DNA of 64,000 nucleotides from Misgurnus anguillicaudatus (GCF_027580225.2 NC_073354.2:10268001-10332000), one strand, 5' to 3'. Positions 1 to 10,674 are shown, counted from the first letter of the stretch. Made by a program: numbers and translations. The notes: generated by a model from the sequence alone, not told the origin.

Positions 1-1370
1 TTTATGCAATTTATTCGCAAGCATTTTAGTTTTGTGAAGTGGTTACAGAATTGCTTAACTGTATCCAAAATTGTTTACGAAACTGCACACTTGTTGCAAG
101 CTTCCTAAATGGTGCCGAGTGCATTTAATTTATCAGTAAGCATTTCAGTTTTGTAAAGTGGTTTCAGAATTGTTTAAAACGACTTACCATCTATTTGCCA
201 AATTGCCTACGTCTTTAAAACACCCTCTGTGAAGCGTGTGTAAACATTATTTCTGTTTAAGATGCAGGTTGCGACTCTTTCCCAGTTCAATTCCGTTTGA
301 AGGGACCTAATGCAATGTTTGGTCAAGAGCAGCGCGTGACTGTCAGCATTTGGCATAGAAGTGAAAACAACAAAATACAGACTGTGAATATGAAGTCATA
401 AACCGACATTGTTTACAAACACAACACCGGCGTGGTAGTTTAGAGATAACTTTTGCTTTCTCGCTGGTGTGTGTGAACAGCACATCTTTGTATTTACTGG
501 TGAAGTCATTCTGGTAAATTCATGGTAAATTACTGTGTGAAAGGGGCTATATATTATATTTCTATAAGAAACAGCCCTGTTTAGACATCACACACTATAA
601 AGTCAGATGCTGAAATGCACTAGAGAAAATTTATCAAGTCTGCAATTGCCGTTTTATAACTCTGAAAAAAATATCATTGATTGTTATCATTGCAAGTTAT
701 GGATGTCAAAAGTACATTAAAAAAAAAAATCTTCCCATGAAATGCTATATGTTTGTAGAATGCAACATTGCGTGCAGTTCTAAAATTCTGTTGGATCTAA
801 AAAAGCTTGTTTGGCAGAACCTTGAATGGCAAACCACAAACTACACGGAAAAGAGGTAAAATTAGTGAATTAATACCATATGTATGACAATGTGATTTAT
901 TCTGCTCTTTAATTTCTCTTTAGTTGTATTTATAAAGCATTCATTACATTCTGTATATTTACAATAGTATACACGTTATGTTACTTGTACTTTTACATCT
1001 TATTGCAAAACTTATCCTTTAAAGAAATATTTTAGAAGATGGGCCCCTTATAGTGGCTATTATGTGCTGACAACAAAATAGCTTGAATAATGTGTTTGTG
1101 ATAACATTGTAATCATTGTATCACAAAGGGGGTCCCAACCTTTAACAGAGGACTCATACATTTTCAGAGGCATTTATTTCCTGCTGTAAATGTACATGTA
1201 TAGTTTTATTTAGCAAATGTTATTTCCTGCACTACAAAGTGACCATTAAATAAGCTTCCAAATTTTACAGCCCTGCCTGAAGCCCACCAAGGCCAGAATA
1301 ACAACCATATTCATCCGTATAACTGCACCTAAAAGGCTAAATCAGGCAGACTTTTGTTTTCTTACACTTT
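1..1370. other. AT-rich non-coding stretch
   Basis: No gene or recognised mobile element is seen. The block at 10-60 recurs in diverged form at about 126-175 (shared core AGTTTTGTGAAGTGGTT against AGTTTTGTAAAGTGGTT), which suggests a small old tandem duplication of about 115 bp. The only ORF here (677-859) is AT-rich, crosses an A-run and shows no family motif. Confidence 0.4.
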
Positions 1371-1377
1371 AAACAAG

Positions 1378-1640
1378 GGACACACCAAAGCTTTTTTATG
1401 CAGCTGAAAATGCCAGGCGGATGTCAACTGGCAGCTTTATTTCAGCCAACTGCCAGCTTTCTTCCGCTGAAAGCTTTGGTTGCTGTGATACTCCAGTTTG
1501 GTTTATTAGTCGTATGATGCGCGGGTTGGTTGTTGTGATATTTGTCCTGCCCCTACTGCACTGTCATTGGATGGCCTTGTGAGAACTGACATTGACGAGC
1601 TGAGCTTTTCACCCAAAGTTAAATATTTTTCAATTATCGG
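1378..1640. repeat. Dispersed fish repeat (CCAAAGCTTTT / CAGCTGAAAG type)
   Basis: Inverted sequences AAAGCTTTTTTATGCAGCTG and CAGCTG-like GCTGAAAGCTTTGG face each other around a repeated CAACTGCCAGC core. This is followed by a GC-richer tail with TTGGTTGTTGTGATA. From memory this resembles an interspersed family common in cyprinid genomes. It has no coding capacity, and the exact boundaries are uncertain. Confidence 0.4.
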
Positions 1641-1770
1641 CGCTCAGCGCTTAGCACAAAAAAAAAAACGGCGAGCGGCAGCAGTTCCGTGAGATAGATA
1701 TGGAATTTTTGCTCATTTTTCCGTGGCATTCTCACGGATTGGTTACTCAACAGCTTTTTCCTATTTTCAA

Positions 1771-1975
1771 ACCATTGTCACTTCGGTTTAGGGTTAGACT
1801 TGGTGTTTGCGTTAGTATGTCACTTTAAGTATTGGTTTATACTATTTTTTCTGATGTATTCTTTTATATTTTCTAAACTTTAACCAATTGTCGCCTGGCG
1901 TTGCGGTTAGAGTTGGGTTTGGGTAGGGATGTCATTTTTTTTGTAAATCTAACCCTAAACCGAAGCGACAATGGT
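1771..1975. repeat. Inverted repeat with telomere-like core
   Basis: Arms 1771-1799 and 1947-1975 are reverse complements over 29 bp with two mismatches. Each arm carries the core TTTAGGGTTAG. The same GGGTTTAGGGTTAGA-like motif recurs in the palindromic elements near 49.3 kb and 59.9 kb, so these are probably related foldback MITEs. The outer ends of this copy were not resolved. Confidence 0.55.
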
Positions 1976-2069
1976 AAGAAAATCATGAGATTGTAAATTG
2001 CAACCAACAGCTCATCCCTTAATTTCAAAATGCCTATGATACTTTCCACAGGACAAACATGTCATAATT

Positions 2070-2322
2070 TGAGACAACGTAGTGAAGAAAAGCACTCTGT
2101 AGAACAGTTTGTCTGTTTAGAGCTACTGTAGAAACATGACGGTGACTTCCATGTAATGGGACTCTAATGGGGGTATGTAGATAAAAACGGCTCATTCTAA
2201 GATAATAAAAACAATACAGTTCATTGTGTAAGGTCTTTATACACCACTGATAATATAGTTATGTATATTATATTGCATCTCTGTCAAGAGATCTTCGTAA
2301 AAGTTACACAATGCGCCTTTAA
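2070..2322. repeat. MITE-like dispersed repeat
   Basis: The block with GCTACTGTAGAAACATG, GTAAGGTCTTTATACACC and TATGTATATTATATTGCATC, ending near CGCCTTTAA, matches from memory a short non-autonomous repeat frequent in cyprinids. It has no ORF. Its left end is diffuse. Confidence 0.5.
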
Positions 2323-2469
2323 CGTTTTACAATGTTTAAGATTTCAAAAAGTTTAACATTATAAAGTAAGTCACCAGACTGGCTTTATAGAAACAACAAC
2401 ATAATGGCTTGCTAGATGCTACTACTACTACTTATGTATGTGGCGCTGCACAGATTGAACAACATGAAT

Positions 2470-3518
2470 GCACATAGATACTGTGACGAGATCCCGAAGC
2501 CCACTGTTGTGCCATTCATCATGACCATCACCTCATGTTGCAGCATGATAACGCACGTCCCCATGTTGCAAGGATCTGTACACAATTTCTTGTACCTGAA
2601 AACATCCCAGTTCTTGCATGGCCAGCATACTCACCGGACATGTCACCCATTGAGCAAGTTTGGGAGGCTCTAAGAATGTTCCAGTTCCTGCCAAAATCCA
2701 GCAACTTCGCACAGCCATTGAAGAGGAGTGGACCAACATTCCACAGGCCGCAATCAACAACCTGATCAACTCTATGCGAAGGAGATGTATTGCACTGCAT
2801 GAGGCAAATGGTTGTCACACCAATACAGTAAAACTACATATTTTAGAGGGGCCTTTTATTGTGGCCAGCCTAAGGCACACCTGTGCAATAATCATGCTGT
2901 CTAATCAGCATGTTGATATGCCACACCTGTGAGGTGGATGGATTATCTCGGGAAAGGAGAAGTGCTCACTAACACCGATTTAGACAGATATATGAACAAT
3001 ATTTGAGAGAAATAGGCCTTTTGTGTAGATAGAAAAAGTCTTAAGACTGGAATACAGTGCAGGATTTTTGCACTCCTTTAAAATCATTACCTTATCACAC
3101 TTATTATTTTTAACTTGGGTACGACAAACATGTAGACTGTACGATGATGAAATGGAGGCTTTGAGGGCTACATCACACGTTACCACAATGTCACCAGCAT
3201 GCACTAGTGGTAAACAAAAACCACTATGCAGGTCGTAGCAGCAAACACACTGTGCATTGATCATGCCTATCGTAGGCTATCTTTCGACGTAAGACCGGGA
3301 AAAATGGCTGTCTTTGAACCTCTCTGACTGTACGACATAGGACCACCGATGAAGAGCCATGATCACACAAATCGCGATTGTTTTTCGATGGCAATCTTTT
3401 ATCTGGGACAGCCAAAAATGGTGCAGTCTATTCCGGGCTTAAGATCTTTGAGTTCAGCTCATGAAAAATGGGGGCAAAACAAAAGTATTTCCCAAAGTAT
3501 TTAATTTTGTTCAGTGTA
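2470..3518 (+). pseudogene. Tc1-type transposase relic, 5' truncated
   Basis: This is the C-terminal half of a Tc1/mariner transposase, the DD34E enzyme that cuts and pastes its own element at TA sites. Direct evidence at 2535-2765 is HDNARPH (second catalytic Asp) followed by WPAYSPDMSPIEQVW. The Glu lies exactly 34 residues after the Asp. The reading then shifts frame at about 2665-2680, where a short deletion removes the segment after VWEAL. It continues in the 2660-2932 frame with LRTAIEEEWTNIPQ and LINSMRRRC, the usual Tc1 C-terminus. Non-coding 3' DNA follows and ends in TTTTGTTCAGTGTA near 3518, as Tc1 TIRs do. The N-terminal DNA-binding domain, first Asp and 5' TIR are missing. It is a dead copy, split at 3041-3442 by a second element. 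Confidence 0.9.
3045..3438. mobile_element. TTAA-flanked non-autonomous element inside the Tc1
   Basis: A 394-bp insert is bounded by TTAA at 3041-3044 and 3439-3442. Its ends are imperfect inverted repeats: GACTGGAATA on the left, and TATTCCGGGC on the right, whose reverse complement is GCCCGGAATA. Subterminal GACTGTACGA also occurs on both sides in inverted form. TTAA duplications are typical of piggyBac and Kolobok elements. No transposase is present, so this is a MITE of one of those classes. It inserted after the Tc1 copy, because the Tc1 3' region continues on both sides. Confidence 0.7.
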
Positions 3519-4365
3519 TTTCAACCATGCTGTTTCCACATTTCACATGTCAGTTATTGATTGTAATTGTTATGTGTTGTTTTATATTCATGTTCATGCT
3601 CATGTTATTGTTTACGAATTACTGCTTGTAATGTTCTCGTTCACAGATTTCCTCATGTCTTGAATATTTGCTCATGTTTTGAATTTATTTAAAAAATGCA
3701 CTTAGATCCTGCCTTTAATTCATGTCTGGAAAACAAATTTTAATTACAAAATATATAATTCAGATCTGATGTGAGACAAATATAAATAGCCTTCTTGTTT
3801 TTATCCTGCTGTTAAACAGGTAATATATACTTTGCAATGTTCAGCTGCTTCTTTAATATAATTTTTAAGTACTAAAGGTAAATTGAAAGAAACAACACAG
3901 TTTTCATCTAAACAAATGCTATGAATCCTTCTACCAGAGTTAATATGATATAGCCTGTGGATCTTATGCCATTAGTGTTTGTGTGCGGGGGTGTGTGTGA
4001 GCTGTACATCAGGGAAGCTCAATAAGTGTGTCTATAATTACCATCCCAAAACACACACACTCCTTTCACATTGAGATATATTTGGAATGCAATTATGATG
4101 GAAAACATTTACCAAGATGAATGGGTCAAATATGTCAGCCTATTTCATTAACTAGAAAGCGACAGTAATTACTGTGTAATGAAGTCATCGGGGGTTTACA
4201 AACTCATCATTTCTATTTCCTGTAGCCTCTTATTAACATTGTGAACATAGAATTGTGAGGGTCTGTTATAGATGTAGATTAGGTTAAAGCATAAGATAGG
4301 CTGCCATTTTAAAAGGTCAGATGCAAAAGCCACTAAACACCACCTCCATTAAAAATTAGATATTG
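3519..4365. other. Unassigned non-coding stretch
   Basis: AT-rich sequence without an ORF of note. A GTGTGCGGGGGTGTGTGTG tract lies near 3980 and a run of CA repeats near 4055. No element boundary is recognised. Confidence 0.35.
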
Positions 4366-4766
4366 CCTGCATCCGAAACTGCATACTTACTGAATAGGTA
4401 CTGTATTTCCCTGAGTGCCTACTTAAGGAGTGCTAAAACTGTACATACATTCGGGTTAGTATGGACGTCATCCGCCATGTTGACATTATCATGTGACCTA
4501 TGACGTAGTCTTGTTTTAGTTCACGTGCAACCACAAGAATCGATAGGAGGATGACATAACAATACCCCGAGAGCGACTCAAAATCTGACTTCTCCGTATG
4601 GTTCCTGGAAACGCTCTTGCTGTACTTTGGCGTCACCCACCGCATGAAGTCAAACAAGCCTAATAGCAGGCATGAAAACATATGTGTTTGTATGAGGGAC
4701 AGGTGCACTAACACATGATTGCATCAGTAACTTGACAACTCTACTTTTTACAGCCTCTGTCAGTGT

Positions 4767-5647
4767 TTGCATTGGTTGAAATGTCTGGACAAATATCTAT
4801 CCCTGTCCGAGGTGGAGTGTCGTCAGAAGCTACGCATATCCCTCCAGGTAGTGACAGACCCCTGTCATTTCCTGGCAGATGACCTTAAAACAAATACATA
4901 TTACCCATATGCACTTCCTGTTGCTATTAAAATAACTGCAGCACTATTTTTTTGCAAGTGGGTCGTTCCAACATCCCCCGAGTTCAATTGGAGGCATATC
5001 CCAACCTGCAATAAATTTGGCCATACATGCAGTAACATCAAGCCTAGTCCGACATGCACACTAATTCATTATATTCCAAATGATGCCTGCTAGCCAAAAT
5101 CTGGTAAAAGAGGAGTTTTGGGCTAACTTTGGGTTCCCTGGGGTTGTGGGTGCGATAGATTGCACGCATGTGCAACTTCGCACTCCGTCAGAGAATACTC
5201 TAATATACGTTAATCGTAAGGGAACCCATTCCATCAATATCCAAGTGATTTGCGATGCAACATGTAAGGTTACACACGTATTCGCAAATTATCCTGGATC
5301 AAGCCATGACTACTTTATTCTGGCCAACTCTGTCACTCCTGGAGTCTTCCAGGGTAAGCCACCCCTGGACAGGTGGCTGTTAAGAGACAATGGCTATCCA
5401 TTAAAGGCATGGCTGATTACACCGTATATCATGCCTACAACAGTGAGCAATGTGTTTTTATGGAAAACACAAGAAAGCACGAGCTGTCATTGAGAGAACG
5501 TTTGGCATACTGAAAATGCTCTTCAGGTGTTTGGAACATAACAATCCTCAAAAGGTCATAGCATTCTTTGTGGCATGTTGTGTGTTGCATAACATTGCCA
5601 TGCGACATGGATGTCTCTTGGCTATAAATGAGGACAGATGCAAATGA
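4767..5647 (+). pseudogene. HARBI1-like DDE nuclease (Harbinger transposase) relic
   Basis: The transposase catalyses excision and integration at 3-bp TWA targets together with its Myb-like partner. ALPVAIKITAAL at about 4905-4940 belongs to the N-terminal region. After a frameshift near 4975 a helix-turn-helix segment with GGISQPAINLAIHAV is readable, then an in-frame stop lies near 5062. From 5080 the DDE_Tnp_4 nuclease is clear: FPGVVGAIDCTH (first Asp), VNRKGTHSINIQVICDA, NYPGSSHDYFILANS (second Asp) and WLLRDNGYPLKAWLITPY. A second frameshift near 5445 moves to ARAVIERTFGILKM (catalytic Glu) and VACCVLHNIA. All three catalytic residues survive, but the frame is broken at least three times. 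It was found by motif, and a protein search should confirm it easily. Confidence 0.9.
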
Positions 5648-5887
5648 CGATGCCAATTAACCCAGATACGCAAGCAGCAGCACAGGCCAGGAGAGATCAG
5701 CTGGCATAAGATCTGCTTCACTTGTAGCCTAGTAAGTAAACTGGTTTTTTACTTTGAAAAAGAGCACATATTGCATGTGTTTTTAAATGTTTTTAATGCT
5801 ACCCCACAGGTTTATTGTATGTGATGACTTTGAACCTCTGGAGAACCAAAGTTTAATTACAAAACATAACCATTTCAATAAACGTCA

Positions 5888-6815
5888 TTAAACACAAACA
5901 TTTTTAAAACAAACTGGTGGTTTTCTCCCTCCTTGGGTTTGCAGATGGGAATCACCATGGCAGGACGGGCGATGGGAGGGTCCAGGAACAGCAGAGCGCA
6001 GTGTGGTCATCGATCGTGTGGACGGAAAAGATCCGGTGGATGGAGGTGTTGCAGGAAATGTTATGCACTCATCTGCTTCACCGAGCCTTCCAACATTGTC
6101 TGCGAGGCGTCCGAGGAGCAGCAGCAACATCTCCAAACGGCTCAAGCGCCGCACACTGTGATCGTGTCTCCCCAATTCCCTTTCCAGCATGTTAAAGCCG
6201 GCCTGCTTGAGTGCCAGGAATGGGTGGTCCTCCTGGTGGATGTTCCCGCATCATGCTCTGGGTCGCCTCGCCTCTCAACCTTGATGATGATGATTGTTCC
6301 ACCGTCTCTTCTCCCTCCACAAGTACATCCTGCCTACTGGGTCCGGCCACCAAACCTTCAGCCAGCAGAGCTGCATGACATTTATGACAATTTATTTTAT
6401 GACTGTTGCTTGTTTAATAAAATATTTTCATAAGAAGCCCGAACGTCTTGTCCACATTGATTGATCATTGCACTACCTTGGACACCCACCTCTAAGCCCC
6501 CAAATCCCTCAATGTTTTCAGCACTAAGGTTAGAGGCAGCGATGTCCTCCGCTGACGTTAGGTCCGGAGTGGCTGTAGATGACCCTCCGCCTGTGGCCAC
6601 TGCTTTTTATTAGCGGTGAGTTTTTGTTTTTCCCTTTTCTTGGCAACATTGTAACTTTTTCAGCATTGTACAGCCATTCTTGGTATGCCGAAAGACGAGG
6701 ATCACTGCTACCTCCTCACACTCAAGGAGCTTTTGTGAAAATTGGCTTGTCCTGTAGATGGTCTGCTTGGGCATTTTAACCTCATGCACAAGCAGATTAG
6801 TTTCCTTGCGAGAAC
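5888..6815 (-). pseudogene. Myb/SANT-like Harbinger DNA-binding protein relic
   Basis: Harbinger elements encode a second protein with a Myb/SANT-like domain that binds the TIRs and brings in the transposase. On the minus strand, 6815-6600 reads RKETNLLVHEVK, QTIYRTS and KNGCTMLKKL, which match the three helices of a Myb_DNA-bind_5 domain, although conserved Trp positions are lost. Two consecutive stops follow near 6610. Next comes ATGGGSSTATPDLTSAEDI with NIEGFGG (6600-6400), the Gly-rich and acidic linker normal for this protein. A decayed tail (VAGPSRQ, VEGEETVEQ) runs to about 6190 and weaker similarity to about 5890. The gene is convergent with the transposase. The N-terminus is cut by the LTR at 6824. 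Confidence 0.75.
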
Positions 6816-6823
6816 AGCTGAGC

Positions 6824-7321
6824 TGTCACGGATTTGTCTGGAAATGAACCCAAGTACAGACGATGCAGAAAACACTGAACTTTATTTTATAAACAGAAAA
6901 ATAAAACCCACAATAGGGCAAAAACCAACATGAAACAATATATGCAAAAACACTGACGGGACTAGACTAAACTACATTTGACACTAAACAATGAACTGGA
7001 CAAAACTAGACTAAAATTGAAAAACAGTAAACTTGACTTAACTTGGTATGAACAACTGAAACAGGACAGGAACAAAACAGTACGATCACAGACAGAACAA
7101 AGAGCACAAGGACTTTAAATAGGGAGAACTAATCAGGGGAACAGGTGAAAATAATAACAAGCAAGGGAGCGGGTAAAAAGTGATGAGACATGGGGAAATA
7201 CCTGGTCTAATATAAACAATACTGAAACCACGCATTTCCCACACAAAGTATTATACTGTCTGGACCCTACCAACATGACTAGATATAATACAAAACAAGA
7301 TTCGGGCAACTCCGCCATGTA
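6824..7321 (-). mobile_element. LTR (solo or truncated), reverse orientation
   Basis: It starts TGTCACGGATTTG and ends near GCAACTCCGCCATGTA, the decayed counterpart of the CATGACA end of the LTR at 54988-55717. The two share GGGGAACAGGTGAA, GGGTAAAA-GTGA and the TTTAAATAGGG/TTATATAGACAG promoter-like block, in the same order. This puts it in the same LTR family with the sense strand on minus. No target duplication is visible, and the right flank does not resume the Harbinger sequence clearly. A later deletion is likely. No internal retroviral genes are present. Confidence 0.6.
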
Positions 7322-8328
7322 AATAAGGAATCCGCCAACTGTCTTTTAAAGGGGATAGAAGATGAGATGATGACATTTTGGGTTAAAGTTACCATTTAAT
7401 GAACACATGGTGTACCTAACTGGGTGATTCTGAGAGCACACCAGGCTTTTTTCTCAAAGTGGATGGAAGACGAATGTAAAATGAGAGTGGATCACATTTA
7501 AACTTGGGTCCCTTGTGGGTACTTGACCTGAATACAACCGGAATGTGGCAGCCACATGCATCAGAATGCTCCCTAATGTGTGGTTCACTTTCTTCATTTT
7601 AACCTTTTGAATTATGACTTTAATCATTTGCAATGTTTCTATATTTGTTTACTACCTAGTATGGGTCCATATTTGTTTACTACCTAGTTGTTTTCTACAA
7701 TGATGCATTGTACTATGGATGTTAAACAGTGAGTTACGTCCCAGCAAAAAGAAAAAAAATATTTTCAGGCTCTGTCACTCCACTGTATTTACTCCCACCA
7801 GCCCTGTGAAGCTGCTAACATAAGGTCGTACCGCTTACAACTGCAGTAGCCACCGTGCCACCTGAAGAGGGCAGCACTGAGACATTCTTACACCATATAT
7901 TGTAGCATTGAAACACTTTAAACCCAAATGTCAATAAAGGGACTCAAATCAATGAACAGCACTTATAAAGCCCCATTCTTACAGATCATTAACTAAAAAA
8001 GTTGGTTTAGTTACTCTTTAAAGAACAAGAATAAATGATGGTTTAATAAGGTTTTGCGGATGTTAGCTGTCTAATGTTTGTTTTGTTCAGCCGCAAATAC
8101 ATTCTCTTCACTAGCAAGTGTTGGTAAAACTGCATTAATCATCCCAACTGCAGGAGTGACTTTTGTTCAATAAACATGGAACAATGATTTGCAATACGGG
8201 AGTCACTTCCGCATTCAAATGCAGTTGTCACTTTGCATTGATTGTGTAACAACTTTGCAGTGTGTGCGTAGCCTATGAAGAATAAAAATAAATGGAAAAA
8301 TCTGACCAGAGTCCACATTGAAAACATA
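7322..8328. other. Unassigned non-coding stretch
   Basis: No gene is recognised. A short direct repeat ATTTGTTTACTACCTAGT occurs at about 7642 and 7670. The block 7780-8030 (CCACCGTGCCACCTGAAGAG and neighbours) is GC-richer than its surroundings, but I cannot assign it. Confidence 0.35.
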
Positions 8329-8555
8329 CAGTGGCCGGTTGCATAAACATAGCCGTGACATTAAGACTGCGTCTTAAGAATGATTCTGACTAACTAACAA
8401 TTAGTTAGGGCTAATCAGTCTTATTATTTGGATTTAAATTAGACCAATCTACCTTTCTATGTAACATACTTAAAACAGTTATGATCAGTCTTGAAGAAAA
8501 AAATTCATGACTAACTTTAAAGACTAGTCTTAAAGTTTTATGCAACCGGCCACTG
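8329..8555. repeat. Palindromic MITE, CAGTGGCCGG ends
   Basis: The 227-bp element begins CAGTGGCCGGTTGCATAAA and ends TTTATGCAACCGGCCACTG, a perfect 19-bp TIR. The arms continue with TAAGACT-type repeats facing each other. There is no coding capacity and no clear 8-bp target duplication. From memory it fits a short foldback MITE family common in cyprinids. Confidence 0.8.
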
Positions 8556-8689
8556 GTTTAATAATTAATTTAAAACCTAAATATTTACAGTATATAGTGG
8601 TCAAACTTTTTAAGTTTAGTTTCATGGTAAAATGTATATTTTACTACCTTGAAAGAAATAAAGCAATTTCACAGAAACTAGACAGAGGG

Positions 8690-8880
8690 CAACGCGTCAT
8701 AACCTGAAAAACACGCGCACTGGGGGGGGGGTCCATCCGTCTCCATTTTTTTTGTATAGAGGGTATGCATTGCCGTCACTTTTCCACATGACCACGCGAG
8801 AGCTCGCCTGGTTGGGTGGCAAAACGTGAAACAAAATGGCTGGTTTTCATAGGGGCTGCTGCGAAAATGCCAGTAAAACT
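8690..8880. repeat. 5' flank of a THAP-type element or gene copy
   Basis: The segment GAGGGTATGCATTGCCGTCAC faces, in inverted orientation, GTGACGTCATATGCATACCCTC at 9532-9553, next to the THAP relics. A G-run lies at 8722-8731. No ORF. It is probably the upstream or 5' UTR part of the same dispersed THAP-containing repeat family. Confidence 0.4.
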
Positions 8881-8923
8881 GACTATTATCAGCTTAAATT
8901 AAATTTAGTTCAACTTAATAGCA

Positions 8924-9285
8924 GAGGTGGACAATACTTAGTTACATTAGTTGCATCTGTGCTTTATTAGGATGTTTGTATTGGGAAACATTTTACTTCA
9001 CTAAATTCGAAAGCATAGAATCATACTGTGTATTCTTTAATATTGTATACTAAAATTTATTTAATAGCTAATTACATGTAAATTGTGTACTTTTACTTGA
9101 GTAAAACTACATTAATGTACTTAAATATTAAATGTAAAACAAACACGTGTATTTATGAAATGTAATAGTATAAAAATGATGATAATATGCTTTGGAATGT
9201 ATGTTTTCCAAAGAAAAACATGGATAAAATACAAATACTTGAAAAATACTTTTAAGTAGAAAGTAAAACCTTGATAGTGACCCTA
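8924..9285. mobile_element. hAT-N MITE fragment (CAGAGGTGGACAATACT)
   Basis: It starts with CAGAGGTGGACAATACTTAG, the typical 5' end of non-autonomous fish hAT elements with GTACTTTTACTTGAGTAAAAC-like inner repeats. The matching 3' end (a CCACCTCTG-type end) is absent, and no 8-bp duplication is seen. It is truncated on the right, where it meets the THAP relic. Confidence 0.6.
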
Positions 9286-9289
9286 GCAA

Positions 9290-9436
9290 CTTGTCAACCC
9301 ACCTGTGGTCTGTGGAGATTGGAATGAACAATCTATTTACTTCTCCTGTGTTTTTTGGCAATCTGTAAAACGATAGCTCCGAATTCTTGTTAATCTGTTG
9401 GTATCGCACAACAGCTTTTTCCCATTTAGAAGCGTT
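9290..9436 (-). pseudogene. THAP zinc-finger relic, minus strand
   Basis: Reading on minus from 9436, an ATG opens MGKSCC, the hallmark N-terminus of THAP C2CH zinc fingers, DNA-binding modules found in THAP proteins and in P-element and Kolobok transposases. The frame breaks within a few codons. The next frame gives NKNSELSFYRLPKNTGE, matching the F-Y-R-x-P core. No downstream C-x2-H is readable. It is a short dead fragment, probably the first exon of a transposon-derived or duplicated THAP gene. The family assignment rests on these two motifs only. Confidence 0.6.
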
Positions 9437-9604
9437 TTCACTGTGTTTTCGCAGATGTCACGCTGTACTCAAATGCTGCTGCTCTGTCTTTTGCCACTCA
9501 GTGGCCGTAATCGCAATCCCTCTCGCCAACCGTGACGTCATATGCATACCCTCTATTGTGTGAGGCCTCCTCCTTTTCATTTCTGGCTCAACAAAAACAG
9601 AATA

Positions 9605-9697
9605 ATGCCTAAAAGCTGCTGTGTGACAGAGTGTACAGCTAACAAGCCAAAAAACCCAGAAATACGTTTTTATAAGCTGTCGACCCCAAAAAAATGA
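9605..9697 (+). pseudogene. THAP-domain N-terminus (left arm)
   Basis: The 30-codon reading starts MPKSCCVTEC and continues with NPEIRFYKLSTPK before a TGA at 9695. The two first zinc ligands (Cys5 or Cys6, and Cys10, in C-x4-C spacing) and the hydrophobic F-Y core are present. The rest of a THAP domain, about 90 residues with the C-x2-H pair, is missing. The start codon is followed at once by a normal THAP beginning, so the start is probably genuine to the parent gene. The stop lies in an A-run (AAAAAAATGA) and may reflect a slippage mutation, because the other arm reads past this point. Confidence 0.65.
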
Positions 9698-9759
9698 GCG
9701 TTTAAACACAAAAGTGGAACTTTTCATAGTACTACTATTATTAGAACTACGCCCACTGG

Positions 9760-9885
9760 AGGGAAACGTAATTGGAGATCCACTTTTGTGTCTTTAAACG
9801 CTCGTTTTTTGGGGTCAACACCAGCTTATATAAATGTATTTCTGGGTTATTTGGCTTGTTAGCTGTATACTCTTTTAGGCATTAT
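9760..9885 (-). pseudogene. THAP-domain copy (right arm, minus strand)
   Basis: On minus the same MPK start is followed by a small deletion that removes the Cys pair and leads to an early stop. Further on, the frame ERLKTQKWISNYVS is open and matches the K-W-I segment that follows the FYKL core in THAP domains. This arm therefore keeps a more distal part of the domain than the left arm. It is dead. Comparing both arms would give the parent exon. Confidence 0.55.
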
Positions 9886-9929
9886 TCTGTTTTTGTTATA
9901 AGCCAGAAATGACAAGGAGGCAGCCTTAC

Positions 9930-10670
9930 GTAATACAAAGTCAATGGAGATGGTTGGATTGTTTCCCTTTGGATTGTTACTACTTGATTTCTCAGCTGTG
10001 TTGATGTACCCATTAAGTCTCCTTCTAGTGATGCTCAGTGTTGTTTCTCCGTAATTGCATTCAAATAAATGATGCAGTTTTAAGGAAACCACACAGTATA
10101 AGGGCTGAATACAGAATCACCTATTTCCACTTAATTACTTAGTTATTCTGCTATTTGAAATAGGCTACCATATAATGAAATTGTTGAATTCAACAGACAA
10201 ATACCTGCTGCAGAACTTTGATAATACTTAACAAGAGGTGCACAATTGAGCCATTAGATTTGCTGCACTCCTAAACAGTGTGAGCATGCATCAGCAGAGA
10301 TCTCTCCTTTGACTGGCTTATTGTTAATGTCGCTGCAGCCCTTAAAACTCCTCCAGGCTTGAAACAGCCGTTCTGCGGTTTTCGATTAAGAAGAGCAAAA
10401 TGTGTCTGTCCATGCACCAGAAGTAGCTGATATACTGTCATCTACATTATAAATGCTGCTTTAATGCTGTACTTTAATCTATGCAAATTAGTTTCACACA
10501 CTCTGACCCTTTTAATTCTTTTGCTTTATTTTTCATCCTTACTATTCTGGTAGCATTTTATTTTACAGTTTTTGCATTTATATTTTACAAAATACTGGTA
10601 ACTGGATGTACTTAAAGCTGCATGCAACACCTATTGCCATCTCTGTGTAAAAAGATATCATGATACTCTA
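9930..10670. other. Unassigned stretch with a denser block
   Basis: No gene. 10240-10470 is less AT-rich and has low repetitiveness (GATCTCTCCTTTGACTGGC, GCTGCAGCCCTTAAAACTCC). It could be a conserved non-coding element, but this is only an impression from composition. Confidence 0.25.
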
Positions 10671-10674
10671 CATC

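Larger units (their letters stand above)
4369..6823 (+). mobile_element. Harbinger (PIF) element, right end missing
   Basis: The left end GCCTGCATCCGAAACTGCAT matches the GGCTGCATCCGAAAC-type TIR seen on fish Harbinger elements. Inside, a HARBI1-like transposase relic runs on + and a Myb-like DNA-binding relic runs on -. They face each other, as is usual for this superfamily. The matching right TIR was not found. A reverse-orientation LTR begins at 6824, within the upstream part of the Myb-like gene, and the outer part seems to have been lost. Both genes carry frameshifts and stops, so the element cannot move by itself. Confidence 0.8.
9566..9927. repeat. Inverted duplication carrying THAP first-exon copies
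   Basis: Arms 9566-9720 and 9778-9927 are reverse complements of one another at high identity, with a spacer of about 57 bp. Shared blocks include ACAGAATAATGCCTAAAAG, ACAGCTAACAAGCCAAA and GAGCGTTTAAA. Both arms contain the same THAP start region, one on each strand. It looks like an inverted duplication of one exon, or the two ends of a foldback element. Confidence 0.8.

Noticed and set aside
5933..6433. 166-codon plus ORF
   Set aside because: It is antisense to the Myb-like Harbinger relic, whose minus-strand motifs are convincing.
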